From assembly GCA_913061215.1 (NCBI GenBank), contig CAJXSQ010000003.1, positions 1 to 41,263 on the forward strand: a stretch of 41,263 nucleotides of DNA, read 5' to 3'. Of the stretch, positions 1-7,700 are shown in pieces. The DNA is from an uncultured Synechococcus sp. Lineage in GTDB: Bacteria > Cyanobacteriota > Cyanobacteriia > PCC-6307 > Cyanobiaceae. How positions within the stretch are numbered: the stretch's first letter is position 1; every line of letters starts with the position of its first letter. The notes beneath the pieces were generated by a model. That model did not search any database and was not told the DNA's origin. It was given only the letters and a program-made list of their open reading frames with translations. Made by a program: the position numbers and the translations under genes.

Positions 1-428
1 CGCCGCAGATGATCGAGGGCACGCCGGCGAGCACATTGGTGCCGAAGCGCACGAACTGGGCGAACCCGCCAGAGCGGGAGTATTCGGCCAGGTAGATCCC
101 GCCGCCCACACCCACGGGGATCGCGATCAGGCTGGCGATCAGGGTCACCACAACCGTGCCCACGATGGCGTTGCCGATGCCGCCGCCTTCAAGGCCTGGC
201 GGAGGTGGCAGCTGCGTGAGCAGGGTGAGGCTGATCAGGGAACCACCCTTGATCAGCACATAAACGAGCACCAGCACCAGCGGCAGCACAGCGATCAGCG
301 CGAAGCTGGCGGCCACCAGGGTGAAGAGGAAGTTCCAGCGGTTGCGGGCGAGGGAAGCGCTGAAGCGGAGTGAGGAACGGCTGAAGCCCGAGCTGGAGCC
401 CACGCCGGTGGTTGCGGAGAAGGTCATG
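1..428 (-). CDS. pstA: Phosphate ABC transporter permease PstA (N-terminal part; gene runs off the left edge)
   Basis: Inner-membrane permease of the high-affinity phosphate importer PstSCAB. The visible 142 residues start MTFSATTGVG, carry a hydrophobic first membrane segment (about residues 32-60) and then the start of the permease core, with the motif IGNAIVGTVV and PVGVGGGIYLAEYS typical of PstA. The ATG lies 4 nt after the pstC stop, so the two permeases are read from one message. The C-terminal half and the expected pstB lie outside the window. Assignment is firm because of the sequence and the pstC neighbour. Confidence 0.93.
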
Positions 429-432
429 GCGA

Positions 433-1389
433 TCAGCTGTATTTGAGGCTCAGGCGGCGCACGATCCACTGCGCCAGAACATTCACCACCAGGGTGAGGA
501 TCATCAACACCAGGGCCGCATACATCAGGGCCGACACCTGGAAGCCATCGGCCTCACCGAACTGGTTGGCCAGCATCGAGGAGATCGTGTTGCCGGGAGC
601 CAGCAGGCTCCAGCTGAAGTTGTTGGAGTTGCCGATGATCATCGTCACCGCCATGGTTTCGCCCATGGCGCGGCCCAGGGCCAGCATCACCCCGCCCGTG
701 ATGCCGCTCACGGCGGCAGGCAGGATCACCCGCAGAATCGCGCCCCAGCGGGTGGTGCCCACGCCGTAGGCCGCCTGGCGCAGCTCCGGTGGAACCTGCT
801 GCAGCGAATCGCGGGCAATCGCCGTGATGATCGGGAGAATCATCACCACCAGGATCAGGATGGCCGGGGCGATGCCAGGCCCCATCGGGTTGGTGGAGAA
901 GAAGGGAAGCCAGCCCAGAAAACGATGCAAGGCATCGAGGATCGGGCGGAGAAAGGGCTCCATCACGAAGATGGCCCACAAACCAAGCACCACCGAGGGG
1001 ATGGCGGCCAGCAGTTCCACCATCAGTCCCAGCCCATGGCGAAGCCAGCTGGGGATCAGGTTTTCGGTGATGAAGATCGCGGTGCCAACCCCCAGGGGCA
1101 CGGCGATCACCAGGGCCAGGATCGACGTGACGATCGTGCCGTAGATGGCGGTGAAGGCTCCGTAGCGGTTGGCGATCGGATCCCAGTCGGAGGTGGTGAT
1201 GAAGCGCAGGCCGAAGGCACCGATGGCCTCGTGCGCGCCATTGATCACCGTGAGCAGAATGCCCAGCAGCACCAGACCCACGATCGAGGCGAGCAGAATC
1301 GAGAGCTGCTTGAAGCCCTGATCCACCAGCCGCTCCTGGGGAGGCCTGCGCCGCAGGGCAAAGAGATCGTTTGGTTCGAAGACCGCCAT
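433..1389 (-). CDS. pstC: Phosphate ABC transporter permease PstC
   Basis: Second membrane subunit of PstSCAB, pairing with PstA. The 318-residue product has about six hydrophobic segments and PstC signatures: ITTSDWDPIANRYGAF in the periplasmic loop, IPSVVLGLWAIFVMEPFL and the ABC-contact loop LRQAAYGVGTTRWGAI, followed by GRAMGETMAVTMIIGN. I take the ATG at 1389 (MAVFEPNDLF), which has AAGGA ten bases upstream. An in-frame TTG at 1425 would add 12 residues but lies closer to the Pho box and is less likely. It is first gene of a leftward pst operon behind a two-repeat Pho box, so induction by phosphate starvation is expected. Confidence 0.95.
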   Translation of the reverse strand: MAVFEPNDLFALRRRPPQERLVDQGFKQLSILLASIVGLVLLGILLTVINGAHEAIGAFGLRFITTSDWDPIANRYGAFTAIYGTIVTSILALVIAVPLGVGTAIFITENLIPSWLRHGLGLMVELLAAIPSVVLGLWAIFVMEPFLRPILDALHRFLGWLPFFSTNPMGPGIAPAILILVVMILPIITAIARDSLQQVPPELRQAAYGVGTTRWGAILRVILPAAVSGITGGVMLALGRAMGETMAVTMIIGNSNNFSWSLLAPGNTISSMLANQFGEADGFQVSALMYAALVLMILTLVVNVLAQWIVRRLSLKYS

Positions 1390-1436
1390 CGGCAAGAAGT
1401 CCTTCACCACCAACGTCCCACGCAACAGCGCGAACG

Positions 1437-1455
1437 TTTTTAAGGAGCGGTTAAG
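1437..1455 (-). promoter_or_regulatory. Pho box upstream of pstC
   Basis: On the minus strand CTTAACCG (1455-1448), three bases, then CTTAAAAA (1444-1437). The two TTAA cores are exactly 11 nt apart. Cyanobacterial Pho boxes are 8-bp repeats of the type PyTTAAPyPy(T/A) with 3-bp spacers, bound by SphR/PhoB. Only two repeats are clear; I see no convincing third. Confidence 0.7.
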
Positions 1456-1498
1456 GGGACGCGCGGGATTGCTTATCGATGCCCAGAGTCAATCAACC

Positions 1499-1517
1499 AT
1501 TAACCCCCGCTTAAACG
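1499..1517 (+). promoter_or_regulatory. Pho box upstream of sphX
   Basis: ATTAACCC (1499-1506), CCG, CTTAAACG (1510-1517): two repeats with an 11-nt period on the plus strand, about 31 nt before the sphX start codon. It faces away from the pstC Pho box 40 nt to the left, so the 159-nt gap is a divergent phosphate-controlled promoter region. Confidence 0.68.
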
Positions 1518-1548
1518 GCGCCGGCCGAGCCCTGAGCAGAGTCGGGGC

Positions 1549-2619
1549 ATGCGCTGTTCCGTCGTTGTGATCGCTGCCCGGTCTGCTGCTCGCTTCGTTC
1601 CGGCCACTGCGCTGCTGGCCCTCGTTCCGCTGCTCCACACCAGCGCTGCTTCGGGCCAACAGGCGGGCCAACGGCAGGAAACGATCCTGATCTCGGGATC
1701 CAGCACGGTGTACCCGTTCAGCCTGGCTGCGATCGATCAGTTCCGCCCCAAAACACCCGCCGGCGTGCGCTTCAAGGCCCAGGCGGTGGGCAGCACCGCC
1801 GGATTCCGTGATTTCTGTGCCGGCCGCCTGAGCATCGCTGCCGCCTCCAGGCCGATCAACAGCGCCGAACTCAGCCGCTGCAAGGCCAATGGGGTGCGCT
1901 TCGTGGAGCTGCCGATCGCCTTCGATGCGATCACCGTGGTGGTGAACCCGAAGAACAGCTTCGCCCGCCAGATCAGCACGGCCCAGCTGCGCACCCTGTG
2001 GAACCGGCAGGCGCAGGGCAAGGTGAAGCGCTGGAACCAGGTGAACCCGGCCTGGCCAGCCGAGCCGATCAAGCTGTGCGGGCCCGGCCGCGATTCAGGC
2101 ACCTACGACACGTTCAACAAGGCGATCAACGGCAGCACCACCAACTCCAGGCAGGACTACACCTCCAGCGAGGACGACAACGTTCTGGTGCGCTGTGTGG
2201 CCGAGAATCCCGGCGCCCTGGGCTATTTCGGCTACGACTATTACCAGGCCAACCGCAACCGTCTGCGGGCCCTGGCGGTGCAGGGGATGCGCGGCACTGT
2301 GCTCCCAAGCGTGCAGAGCGTGCAGGATTCCCGCTACCTGCCCCTCTCGCGTCCGCTGTTCTTCTATGTGAATGATCAGGCCCTGAAAACCAGACCCGTG
2401 GTTCGGGCGATGGTGAACTTCACGCTGCAGCGCGGTGTGAAGATCGCCAGGCAGGCCGGGGTGATCCCACTCCAGGATTCCACCTACCGACTGGTCACCA
2501 ACAAGCTCTACCGCAACGTGCTCGGCAGTGCCTTCGCTGGCAAACTGCCCATCGGCCTCACGGTGGGCCAGGTGCTGGAGCGCAGCTTCGACGAGCACAA
2601 GAAGCCTCAGTTCCGCTGA
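1549..2619 (+). CDS. sphX: PstS-family phosphate-binding protein, SphX type
   Basis: Periplasmic phosphate-binding protein of the SphX branch of the PstS family (356 residues). An N-terminal signal peptide covers about residues 1-36 (hydrophobic ALLALVPLL, then SAASGQQ). The mature part opens with ISGSSTVYPFS (48-58) and contains GPGRDSGTYDTF, the phosphate-contacting loop, then ENPGALGYFGYDYY. These match SphX rather than the shorter PstS encoded at 3805. It diverges from pstCA and has its own Pho box. Two phosphate-binding proteins in one locus suggests different affinity or induction levels, as known in other cyanobacteria; that division of labour is inferred here. Confidence 0.9.
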   Translation: MRCSVVVIAARSAARFVPATALLALVPLLHTSAASGQQAGQRQETILISGSSTVYPFSLAAIDQFRPKTPAGVRFKAQAVGSTAGFRDFCAGRLSIAAASRPINSAELSRCKANGVRFVELPIAFDAITVVVNPKNSFARQISTAQLRTLWNRQAQGKVKRWNQVNPAWPAEPIKLCGPGRDSGTYDTFNKAINGSTTNSRQDYTSSEDDNVLVRCVAENPGALGYFGYDYYQANRNRLRALAVQGMRGTVLPSVQSVQDSRYLPLSRPLFFYVNDQALKTRPVVRAMVNFTLQRGVKIARQAGVIPLQDSTYRLVTNKLYRNVLGSAFAGKLPIGLTVGQVLERSFDEHKKPQFR

Positions 2620-2981
2620 ACACCAGGCCAACAGGCAGGTCCCGCCCTGTCGCCCAGATCACATCCAGCGGCAGATCAGGAGCAAACTGTCGCGCCTGCT
2701 ACACGCCTGCCGCTCATCAGTCTTAGCTTGCAACAACGCGAACAGAACGACATGCTGGTGAAAACAGGCCTGGGCAGCATCAGCTTCGTTGCCGGCTGCT
2801 GCTGGGTGAATTCCGTTGTGCAACCACCTCCCCTCCGTTCCGACAGTGATGACAGAACAAGCCACGAACGAAGCGACGCTGCATCCCCACCGGCATCCAG
2901 GCAGCAGCACTGAACCCGGGCAGAGCCCTTGCGATGAAGCCCTGATCTCACGGCAACGCCAGCGCTATCTGGTGTCGTTGA
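2620..2981. other. Gap of 362 nt with no convincing gene
   Basis: Lies between the convergent ends of sphX and the response regulator. The base composition is visibly less GC-rich than the flanking genes. A short reading frame from an ATG at 2849 (59 codons, ending 3028, product starting MTEQATNEATL) overlaps the 3' end of the regulator antisense. It has no recognisable family or clear ribosome site, so I do not call it a gene. An imperfect inverted repeat around 2630-2655 just after the sphX stop could form a weak terminator, without a T-run. Confidence 0.5.
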
Positions 2982-3725
2982 TCACGGATGAGGAGCAGCG
3001 AAGCGATAGCCGATACCGCGAACAGTGATGAACATGGATGGCTCGCCCTCCCGATCCAGCTTGCGGCGCAGCCAGAGCACATGCACATCCACGCTCTTGT
3101 TGTTGCCGGTGTAGTCCGGACCCCACACCTGTTCGATCAACTGATCACGGCTGAGGGCGCGATCCGGCTGGAGCATGAAGCACTCCAACAGGCGGAACTC
3201 CCGGGGGGTGAGGCTCACCTCTGAGCCATCCCGGCACACGCGACACTGATCCCGGAACAGCTCCAGCCCGCCGGCCCTGAGCACCCGGCCGGTCTCGCTG
3301 GCGCGAGCTCCCTGCTCGAGGCGCCGGATGCGCCGCAACAGAGCCCGGCAGCGGGCCACAAATTCCCGCAATCCGAAGGGCTTCACCAGCACATCGTCAG
3401 CGCCGGTGTCGAGCAGTTCGGCCCGCTCCTGCTCCACGGCCTGTTCCGCCAGCAGCAGCAGCGGGGTGTGAGGGTCGCGGCGGCGGAAGCGCTGGATCAG
3501 CGCCAGGGTGGCCATCAGATCGTGGCGTTCACTGGGAAGATTCACCACCCAGAGGGCCGGCCGTTCCGCCCCGGCGTGGCTGACGAGCAACGATCTGAGC
3601 ACCTGAGGCACCGGCTGCTGCTGCACCCGGAAGCCCTCCTGCTCGAGCACCAGATGCAGCTGCTCCCGCCAGAGCGGATCATCGGCAACGAGCTGAATCA
3701 ACGCAGGCTGAACAGTGGCAGCCAT
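2982..3725 (-). CDS. OmpR/PhoB-type response regulator with atypical receiver (Asn at the phospho-acceptor position)
   Basis: A 247-residue regulator with an N-terminal receiver (about 7-128) and a C-terminal winged helix (about 145-243). The DNA-binding half is canonical: LTPREFRLLECF, SRDQLIEQVWG, the recognition helix SVDVHVLWLRRKLD and the wing VRGIGYRF. The receiver keeps the acidic pair D15-D16 and the lysine K115 in DVLVKPFG. However, the end of strand 3 reads WVVNLP, so N62 stands where the phosphorylated Asp should be. It may work without phosphorylation or be regulated by other means. It sits between sphX and pstS, suggesting a role in phosphate control, but no histidine kinase is adjacent. 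Not assignable as phoB/sphR with confidence. Confidence 0.85.
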   Translation of the reverse strand: MAATVQPALIQLVADDPLWREQLHLVLEQEGFRVQQQPVPQVLRSLLVSHAGAERPALWVVNLPSERHDLMATLALIQRFRRRDPHTPLLLLAEQAVEQERAELLDTGADDVLVKPFGLREFVARCRALLRRIRRLEQGARASETGRVLRAGGLELFRDQCRVCRDGSEVSLTPREFRLLECFMLQPDRALSRDQLIEQVWGPDYTGNNKSVDVHVLWLRRKLDREGEPSMFITVRGIGYRFAAPHP

Positions 3726-3754
3726 TGAGGCAGCACCAGGTGGGGGAGAGGGTC

Positions 3755-3781
3755 AAAAAAAGGGGGGCTTGCAAGCCCCCC
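3755..3781 (-). terminator. Rho-independent terminator of pstS
   Basis: A perfect 20-base palindrome GGGGGGCTTGCAAGCCCCCC at 3762-3781 is followed, read leftward, by seven T (A-run at 3755-3761). It starts 24 nt after the pstS stop and separates pstS from the regulator gene. Strong stem plus T-run make this the clearest terminator in the window. Confidence 0.88.
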
Positions 3782-3804
3782 GCATCGATCGGCAACGATG
3801 AACG

Positions 3805-4782
3805 TCAGGCGCCGATCTTGGCCACAGCGGCCTTGGCCTTGTTGAGGATCTCGCCCTTCAGAGGCACATAACCCAGGCCACCGGCCTGATTCTGAGCGGG
3901 GCCCAGCAGGTAGAGCATGGCCTGGCGAATGGCACCGGCCTTGGCGCCGTTGCCCTTTTCGTAGGCCAGGATCCAGGTGAGGGTGGAGATGGGGTAGCTG
4001 CCAGCACCGGCGGGATTGGGATCTTCGCCGGCCAGCTGGGCGTTGAGCTTGATGTTGTTCAGAGCCGCGGCGCCGCTGGCCACGGAAGGCAGCACATACT
4101 TACCAGCCTTGTTCTGCAGGGCAGCGGCTTTGAGCTTGCCCTTCACATAGGCCTGGTTCACATAACCGATGGAGCCGGGGGTGTTGTTGAGCACGCCGGC
4201 CACGCCTTCATTGCCCTTGCCGCCCACGCCCACGGGCCACTTCACGGTTTTGCCTTCACCCACCTTGCTCTTCCACTCGGAGGAGAAGGCGCTCAGGGAG
4301 TTGGTGAAGGCAAAGGTGGTGCCGGAACCATCGGAACGGTGGGCCACGGTGATCGGGCCCTTACCGCACTTGAGCTGATCCCAGGTTTTGATCTTGCCCA
4401 GGAACACATCAACAGCCTGCTTCTGGCTGAGCTTCAGGCTCTTGCAGTCAGGCTTGTTGTAGGCGATGGCGATGGTGCCGCCCACGGCGGGGAACTGCAC
4501 CACACCGCGCTTCACCTTGGCGGCTTCGGAAGCCTTGATCGGTTCGTCGGAAGCGCCGAAGTCCACGGTGCCGGCCACGAACTGGCGCACGCCGGCGCCG
4601 GAGCCCACGGACTGATAGTTCACACGGATGCCCTTGCTCGCCAGACCAGCGAAGGCGCGCTGATAGAAGGGAGCAGGGAAGCTGGCGCCGGCGCCGTTCA
4701 GAGAACTCTGGGCCGAGGCGGCAGCGGCAACGCCCAGGCTGGAGAGGACGCCGATGCAGAGAGCCTTCTTCGCGAAGGACAT
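3805..4782 (-). CDS. pstS: Phosphate-binding protein PstS
   Basis: Periplasmic phosphate-binding component feeding PstCA. The 325-residue product begins MSFAKKALCIG with a signal peptide ending near ASA-Q (residue 24). It has LNGAGASFPAPFYQRAF, YQSVGSGAGVRQF, DFGASDEP and HRSDGSGTTFAFT, all PstS phosphate-contact motifs. I take the ATG at 4782; an in-frame TTG at 4809 would put nine extra residues before the signal peptide. It is a single-gene unit: a Pho box upstream and a strong terminator downstream. The sequence is Lys-rich compared with SphX, typical of a highly expressed cyanobacterial PstS. Confidence 0.95.
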   Translation of the reverse strand: MSFAKKALCIGVLSSLGVAAAASAQSSLNGAGASFPAPFYQRAFAGLASKGIRVNYQSVGSGAGVRQFVAGTVDFGASDEPIKASEAAKVKRGVVQFPAVGGTIAIAYNKPDCKSLKLSQKQAVDVFLGKIKTWDQLKCGKGPITVAHRSDGSGTTFAFTNSLSAFSSEWKSKVGEGKTVKWPVGVGGKGNEGVAGVLNNTPGSIGYVNQAYVKGKLKAAALQNKAGKYVLPSVASGAAALNNIKLNAQLAGEDPNPAGAGSYPISTLTWILAYEKGNGAKAGAIRQAMLYLLGPAQNQAGGLGYVPLKGEILNKAKAAVAKIGA

Positions 4783-4834
4783 TGGAAGCAACCGTTCAGG
4801 AGCACCCAACGTCTAAAGAGCAGCCCAAGGCCGG

Positions 4835-4853
4835 AGATTAGCGATGGGTTAAG
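4835..4853 (-). promoter_or_regulatory. Pho box upstream of pstS
   Basis: Minus strand CTTAACCC (4853-4846), ATC, GCTAATCT (4842-4835), an 11-nt period with the second repeat degenerate. It lies 52 nt upstream of the pstS ATG, a normal position for activation. Confidence 0.62.
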
Positions 4854-4923
4854 GGTGCGTGAATGTTTGGTTGTGCGCCACAGCCCCTGGTGTGGTGCAG
4901 CACCATCACGCGGGCAAAACCCA

Positions 4924-5241
4924 TCAGCAGGGGGCGGCGGGCGTGGTGCAGCGCGAGGCGAGATCCCCCAGCCAGGCGCGCAGCTCCTGCAGGGCTTGCG
5001 GTTCCAGGCTGTAGTACACCCAGCGGCCGTCCTCGCGGGCGTTGAGCAGGCCAGCGTCCTTGAGCACCTTCAGGTGAAACGACAGCTTCGACTGGGCCAT
5101 GCCCAGCTCGGAGGTGAGGTCACACACACAGCGCTCGCCACTGCCGAGCACCTCGATCAACTGCAGGCGGATCGGCTCCGCCAGGGCCTTGAGCATCAGG
5201 CGCGCGTTCTCGGCGCTGAGCGGCGCTGCGGCAACGGACAT
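4924..5241 (-). CDS. arsR: ArsR/SmtB-family arsenic-responsive repressor
   Basis: A 105-residue winged-helix repressor. Residues 37-41 read RCVCD, the classical arsenite-binding CVC motif of ArsR at the start of the DNA-binding helices (C38 and C40). The recognition region SKLSFHLKVLKDAGLL and the wing REDGRWVYYSL are intact. Extra cysteines C98 and C105 in the tail could supply further As(III) ligands; this is inferred. The gene diverges from gap-arsJ with 81 nt between the starts, and that gap holds an inverted repeat, so ArsR most likely represses both directions and is released by As(III). Confidence 0.92.
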   Translation of the reverse strand: MSVAAAPLSAENARLMLKALAEPIRLQLIEVLGSGERCVCDLTSELGMAQSKLSFHLKVLKDAGLLNAREDGRWVYYSLEPQALQELRAWLGDLASRCTTPAAPC

Positions 5242-5262
5242 GTGACCTGGAACACAAGACCC

Positions 5263-5278
5263 ATCAACTTTAGTTGAT
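5263..5278. promoter_or_regulatory. Likely ArsR operator (inverted repeat)
   Basis: ATCAAC-TTTA-GTTGAT, a perfect 6-bp inverted repeat with a 4-bp centre, between arsR and gap. The form ATCAA-N6-TTGAT fits operators of cyanobacterial ArsR/SmtB-family repressors. It is 21 nt from the arsR start and 44 nt from the gap start, where binding would block both promoters. Confidence 0.72.
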
Positions 5279-5322
5279 TTATTCTCAAACCGTTCCCATC
5301 CCCGGCCCTGGCTGCAGCAGCG

Positions 5323-6351
5323 ATGAAGATCGGCATCAACGGCTTCGGCCGCATCGGCCGCCTGGTGTTCCGCGCCCTCTGGGGGCGGCCCGGCATCGAG
5401 CTGGTGCACGTGAACGACAGCGCCGGTGATGCTGCCGCTGCAGCCCATCTGCTGGCCTTCGATTCGGTGCATGGCCGCTGGCAGCACACGGTGGAGGCCG
5501 AGGGCAGCGATGGGTTCAAGGTGGGCGGGCAGCACGTGAGCACCACGCAGCTGAGCGATCCCATCGCCGTTCCCTGGCGTGAGCGCGGCGTGGACCTGGT
5601 GCTCGAGTGCAGCGGCAAGATCAAAACACCTGAAAAACTTGAGCCCTACTTCGATGGAGCGGGCCTGCCACGGGTGCTGGTGGCCTGCCCGGTGAAGGGA
5701 ACGATCGCCGGAGCTGAGGCGCTCAACATCGTGTACGGCATCAACCACCAGTTGTATGAGCCGGATCGGCACCGGCTGGTCACAGCGGCCTCTTGCACCA
5801 CCAATTGCCTGGCCCCGGTGGTGAAGGTGGTGCACGAGAGCTTCGGCATCAAGCACGGCTCGATCACCACCCTGCACGATGTGACCAACACCCAGGTGGT
5901 GGTGGATGGCTTCAAAAGCGACCTGCGCCGGGCCCGCTCCTGCATGCAGAGCCTGATTCCCACCACCACCGGATCGGCGAAGGCCATCGGACTGATCTTC
6001 CCGGAACTGCAGGGCAAGCTCAACGGCCATGCCGTACGGGTGCCGCTGCTCAATGCCTCCCTCACCGATGCCGTGTTCGAGCTGGAGCGGGAGGTGAGCG
6101 TGGAGGACGTGAATGCCGCCTTTGAAGCAGCAGCGAAGGGTGAACTGCAGGGAATCCTCGGCTACGAAACACGGCCGTTGGTGTCGGTTGATTATGTGAA
6201 CGACAGCCGCAGCGCCATCATTGATGCCCTCTCCACGATGGTGGTGAACGGCACCCAGCTGAAGGTGTACGCCTGGTACGACAACGAGTGGGGCTACAGC
6301 AGCCGCATGGCGGATCTGGCCTGCCACATCGCGGCGCTGGATGCACGCTGA
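5323..6351 (+). CDS. ArsJ-associated glyceraldehyde-3-phosphate dehydrogenase
   Basis: Type I phosphorylating GAPDH, 342 residues. The NAD-binding start INGFGRIGR (5-13), the catalytic SCTTNCLAP with C158, and H185 in [10 protein letters not shown] are all present, as is the C-terminal [12 protein letters not shown]. The next gene, arsJ, starts inside its stop codon. In GAPDH-ArsJ pairs the enzyme uses arsenate in place of phosphate to make 1-arseno-3-phosphoglycerate, which ArsJ exports and which then breaks down to arsenate. The location beside arsR supports this detoxification role rather than a central-carbon role. Confidence 0.93.
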   Translation: MKIGINGFGRIGRLVFRALWGRPGIELVHVNDSAGDAAAAAHLLAFDSVHGRWQHTVEAEGSDGFKVGGQHVSTTQLSDPIAVPWRERGVDLVLECSGKIKTPEKLEPYFDGAGLPRVLVACPVKGTIAGAEALNIVYGINHQLYEPDRHRLVTAASCTTNCLAPVVKVVHESFGIKHGSITTLHDVTNTQVVVDGFKSDLRRARSCMQSLIPTTTGSAKAIGLIFPELQGKLNGHAVRVPLLNASLTDAVFELEREVSVEDVNAAFEAAAKGELQGILGYETRPLVSVDYVNDSRSAIIDALSTMVVNGTQLKVYAWYDNEWGYSSRMADLACHIAALDAR

Positions 6352-7616
6352 TGGGCCTCCTCTCCACGGGCCAGCGCTCCCTCACGGCGCTGCAGCAATA
6401 CGCGATCGTGACGGCCAACTACTGGGCCTTCACCCTCACCGATGGCGCCCTGCGCATGCTGGTGGTGTTCCACTTTCACGCACTGGGTTACAGCACACTT
6501 GAGATCGCTTTTCTGTTTCTCTTCTACGAGTTCTTTGGCATCATCACCAACCTCTACGGCGGTTGGCTGGGGGCCCGCTTCGGCCTGCGGCTCACCCTCT
6601 GGAGCGGCACCTTGATGCAGGTGGCGGCGCTGCTGATGCTGATCCCGGTGGCCGACACCTGGCCGAAGTGGTGGAGCGTGGCCTACGTGATGGTGGCCCA
6701 GGCGATCAGCGGCATCGCCAAGGACCTCAACAAGATGAGCGCCAAGAGCGCCATCAAAACCGTGGTGCCGGAAACGCCCGAGGATCAGAGCCGTGGCGAC
6801 AGCCAACTGTTCAAGTGGGTGGCGATCCTCACCGGCTCCAAGAACGCGCTGAAAGGCGTGGGCTTCTTCCTCGGCGGCCTGCTGCTCACCACGATCGGCT
6901 TCAACGCCGCGGTGGGTGCCATGGCTGCCGGCCTGTTTGCTGCCTTCCTGCTCACCCTGGTGCTCCCTGCCGACATCGGCCGGATGAAGCAGAAGCCGAA
7001 ATTCACGGCGCTGCTCTCCAAATCCAGGGGCATCAACGTGCTGTCCCTGGCCCGCTTTTTCCTGTTCGGCGCCCGTGATGTGTGGTTCGTGGTGGCCCTG
7101 CCGGTGTTCCTGCAGGCCGCCCTGGGCTGGCGCTTCTGGGAGGTGGGCGGCTTCATGGGCCTCTGGGTGATCGGCTATGGCATCGTGCAGGCCGCAGCAC
7201 CGAGCCTGCGGCGCAGCTGGGGCCAGGACAGGCCGCCGGGTGTGGCGGCCGTGGAGTTCTGGAGTGCCCTGCTCACGGCGATTCCGGCTCTGATCGCCAT
7301 CGCCCTGTGGCGCCAGGTGGCTCACCCAGGCGTCGCGATCGTGGTGGGGCTGGCTGTGTTCGGCGTGGTGTTTGCGATGAACTCCTCCATCCACAGCTAC
7401 ATGGTGCTGGCTTACACCGATGCTGAATCGGTGAGCCTGAATGTGGGCTTCTATTACATGGCCAATGCCGCCGGGCGACTGGCGGGAACCCTGCTCTCGG
7501 GCGCCCTGTTTCTCAGCGGCGGCATGCAGGCCTGCCTGTGGATGTCGTCGCTGCTGGTGGCACTGGCCTTTGGCGTGAGCACGCGCTTGCCGGCAACGCA
7601 AGCACGCTCTGCTTAA
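6351..7616 (+). CDS. arsJ: Organoarsenical efflux MFS transporter ArsJ
   Basis: A 421-residue major-facilitator protein with about 10-12 membrane segments. The start NYWAFTLTDGALRMLVVFHF, GGWLGARFGLRLTL (loop 2-3 motif) and the polar stretch SGIAKDLNKMSAKSAIKTVVP are hallmarks of ArsJ. It should export 1-arseno-3-phosphoglycerate made by the preceding GAPDH. Its ATG overlaps the gap stop (TGATG), indicating translational coupling. With arsR opposite, this is a complete arsenate-export module that needs no arsenate reductase. Confidence 0.92.
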   Translation: MGLLSTGQRSLTALQQYAIVTANYWAFTLTDGALRMLVVFHFHALGYSTLEIAFLFLFYEFFGIITNLYGGWLGARFGLRLTLWSGTLMQVAALLMLIPVADTWPKWWSVAYVMVAQAISGIAKDLNKMSAKSAIKTVVPETPEDQSRGDSQLFKWVAILTGSKNALKGVGFFLGGLLLTTIGFNAAVGAMAAGLFAAFLLTLVLPADIGRMKQKPKFTALLSKSRGINVLSLARFFLFGARDVWFVVALPVFLQAALGWRFWEVGGFMGLWVIGYGIVQAAAPSLRRSWGQDRPPGVAAVEFWSALLTAIPALIAIALWRQVAHPGVAIVVGLAVFGVVFAMNSSIHSYMVLAYTDAESVSLNVGFYYMANAAGRLAGTLLSGALFLSGGMQACLWMSSLLVALAFGVSTRLPATQARSA

Positions 7617-7633
7617 AGCGACCATGAGAACCA

Positions 7634-7652
7634 TTTAATCGCGCCATAACCA
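7634..7652 (+). promoter_or_regulatory. Possible degenerate Pho box before the choice-of-anchor I gene
   Basis: TTTAATCG (7634-7641), CGC, CATAACCA (7645-7652). The first repeat fits PyTTAAPyPy; the second has one core mismatch. The 11-nt period and the distance of 48 nt from the ATG match the clear Pho boxes elsewhere in this window, but the sequence match is weaker. Confidence 0.4.
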
Positions 7653-7700
7653 GAGCGCGGCACACAGCCAAGAGGATGCCCTTCAGAGATTCACACTCTG

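Noticed and set aside
2849-3028. 59-codon frame overlapping the response regulator end
   Set aside because: No family, no clear ribosome site, and antisense overlap; composition alone does not support it.
4924-6327. Long leftward frame running through gap into arsR
   Set aside because: Only the last 105 codons (arsR) are real. The part opposite gap is a shadow, and ArsR has its own ATG with an operator just upstream.
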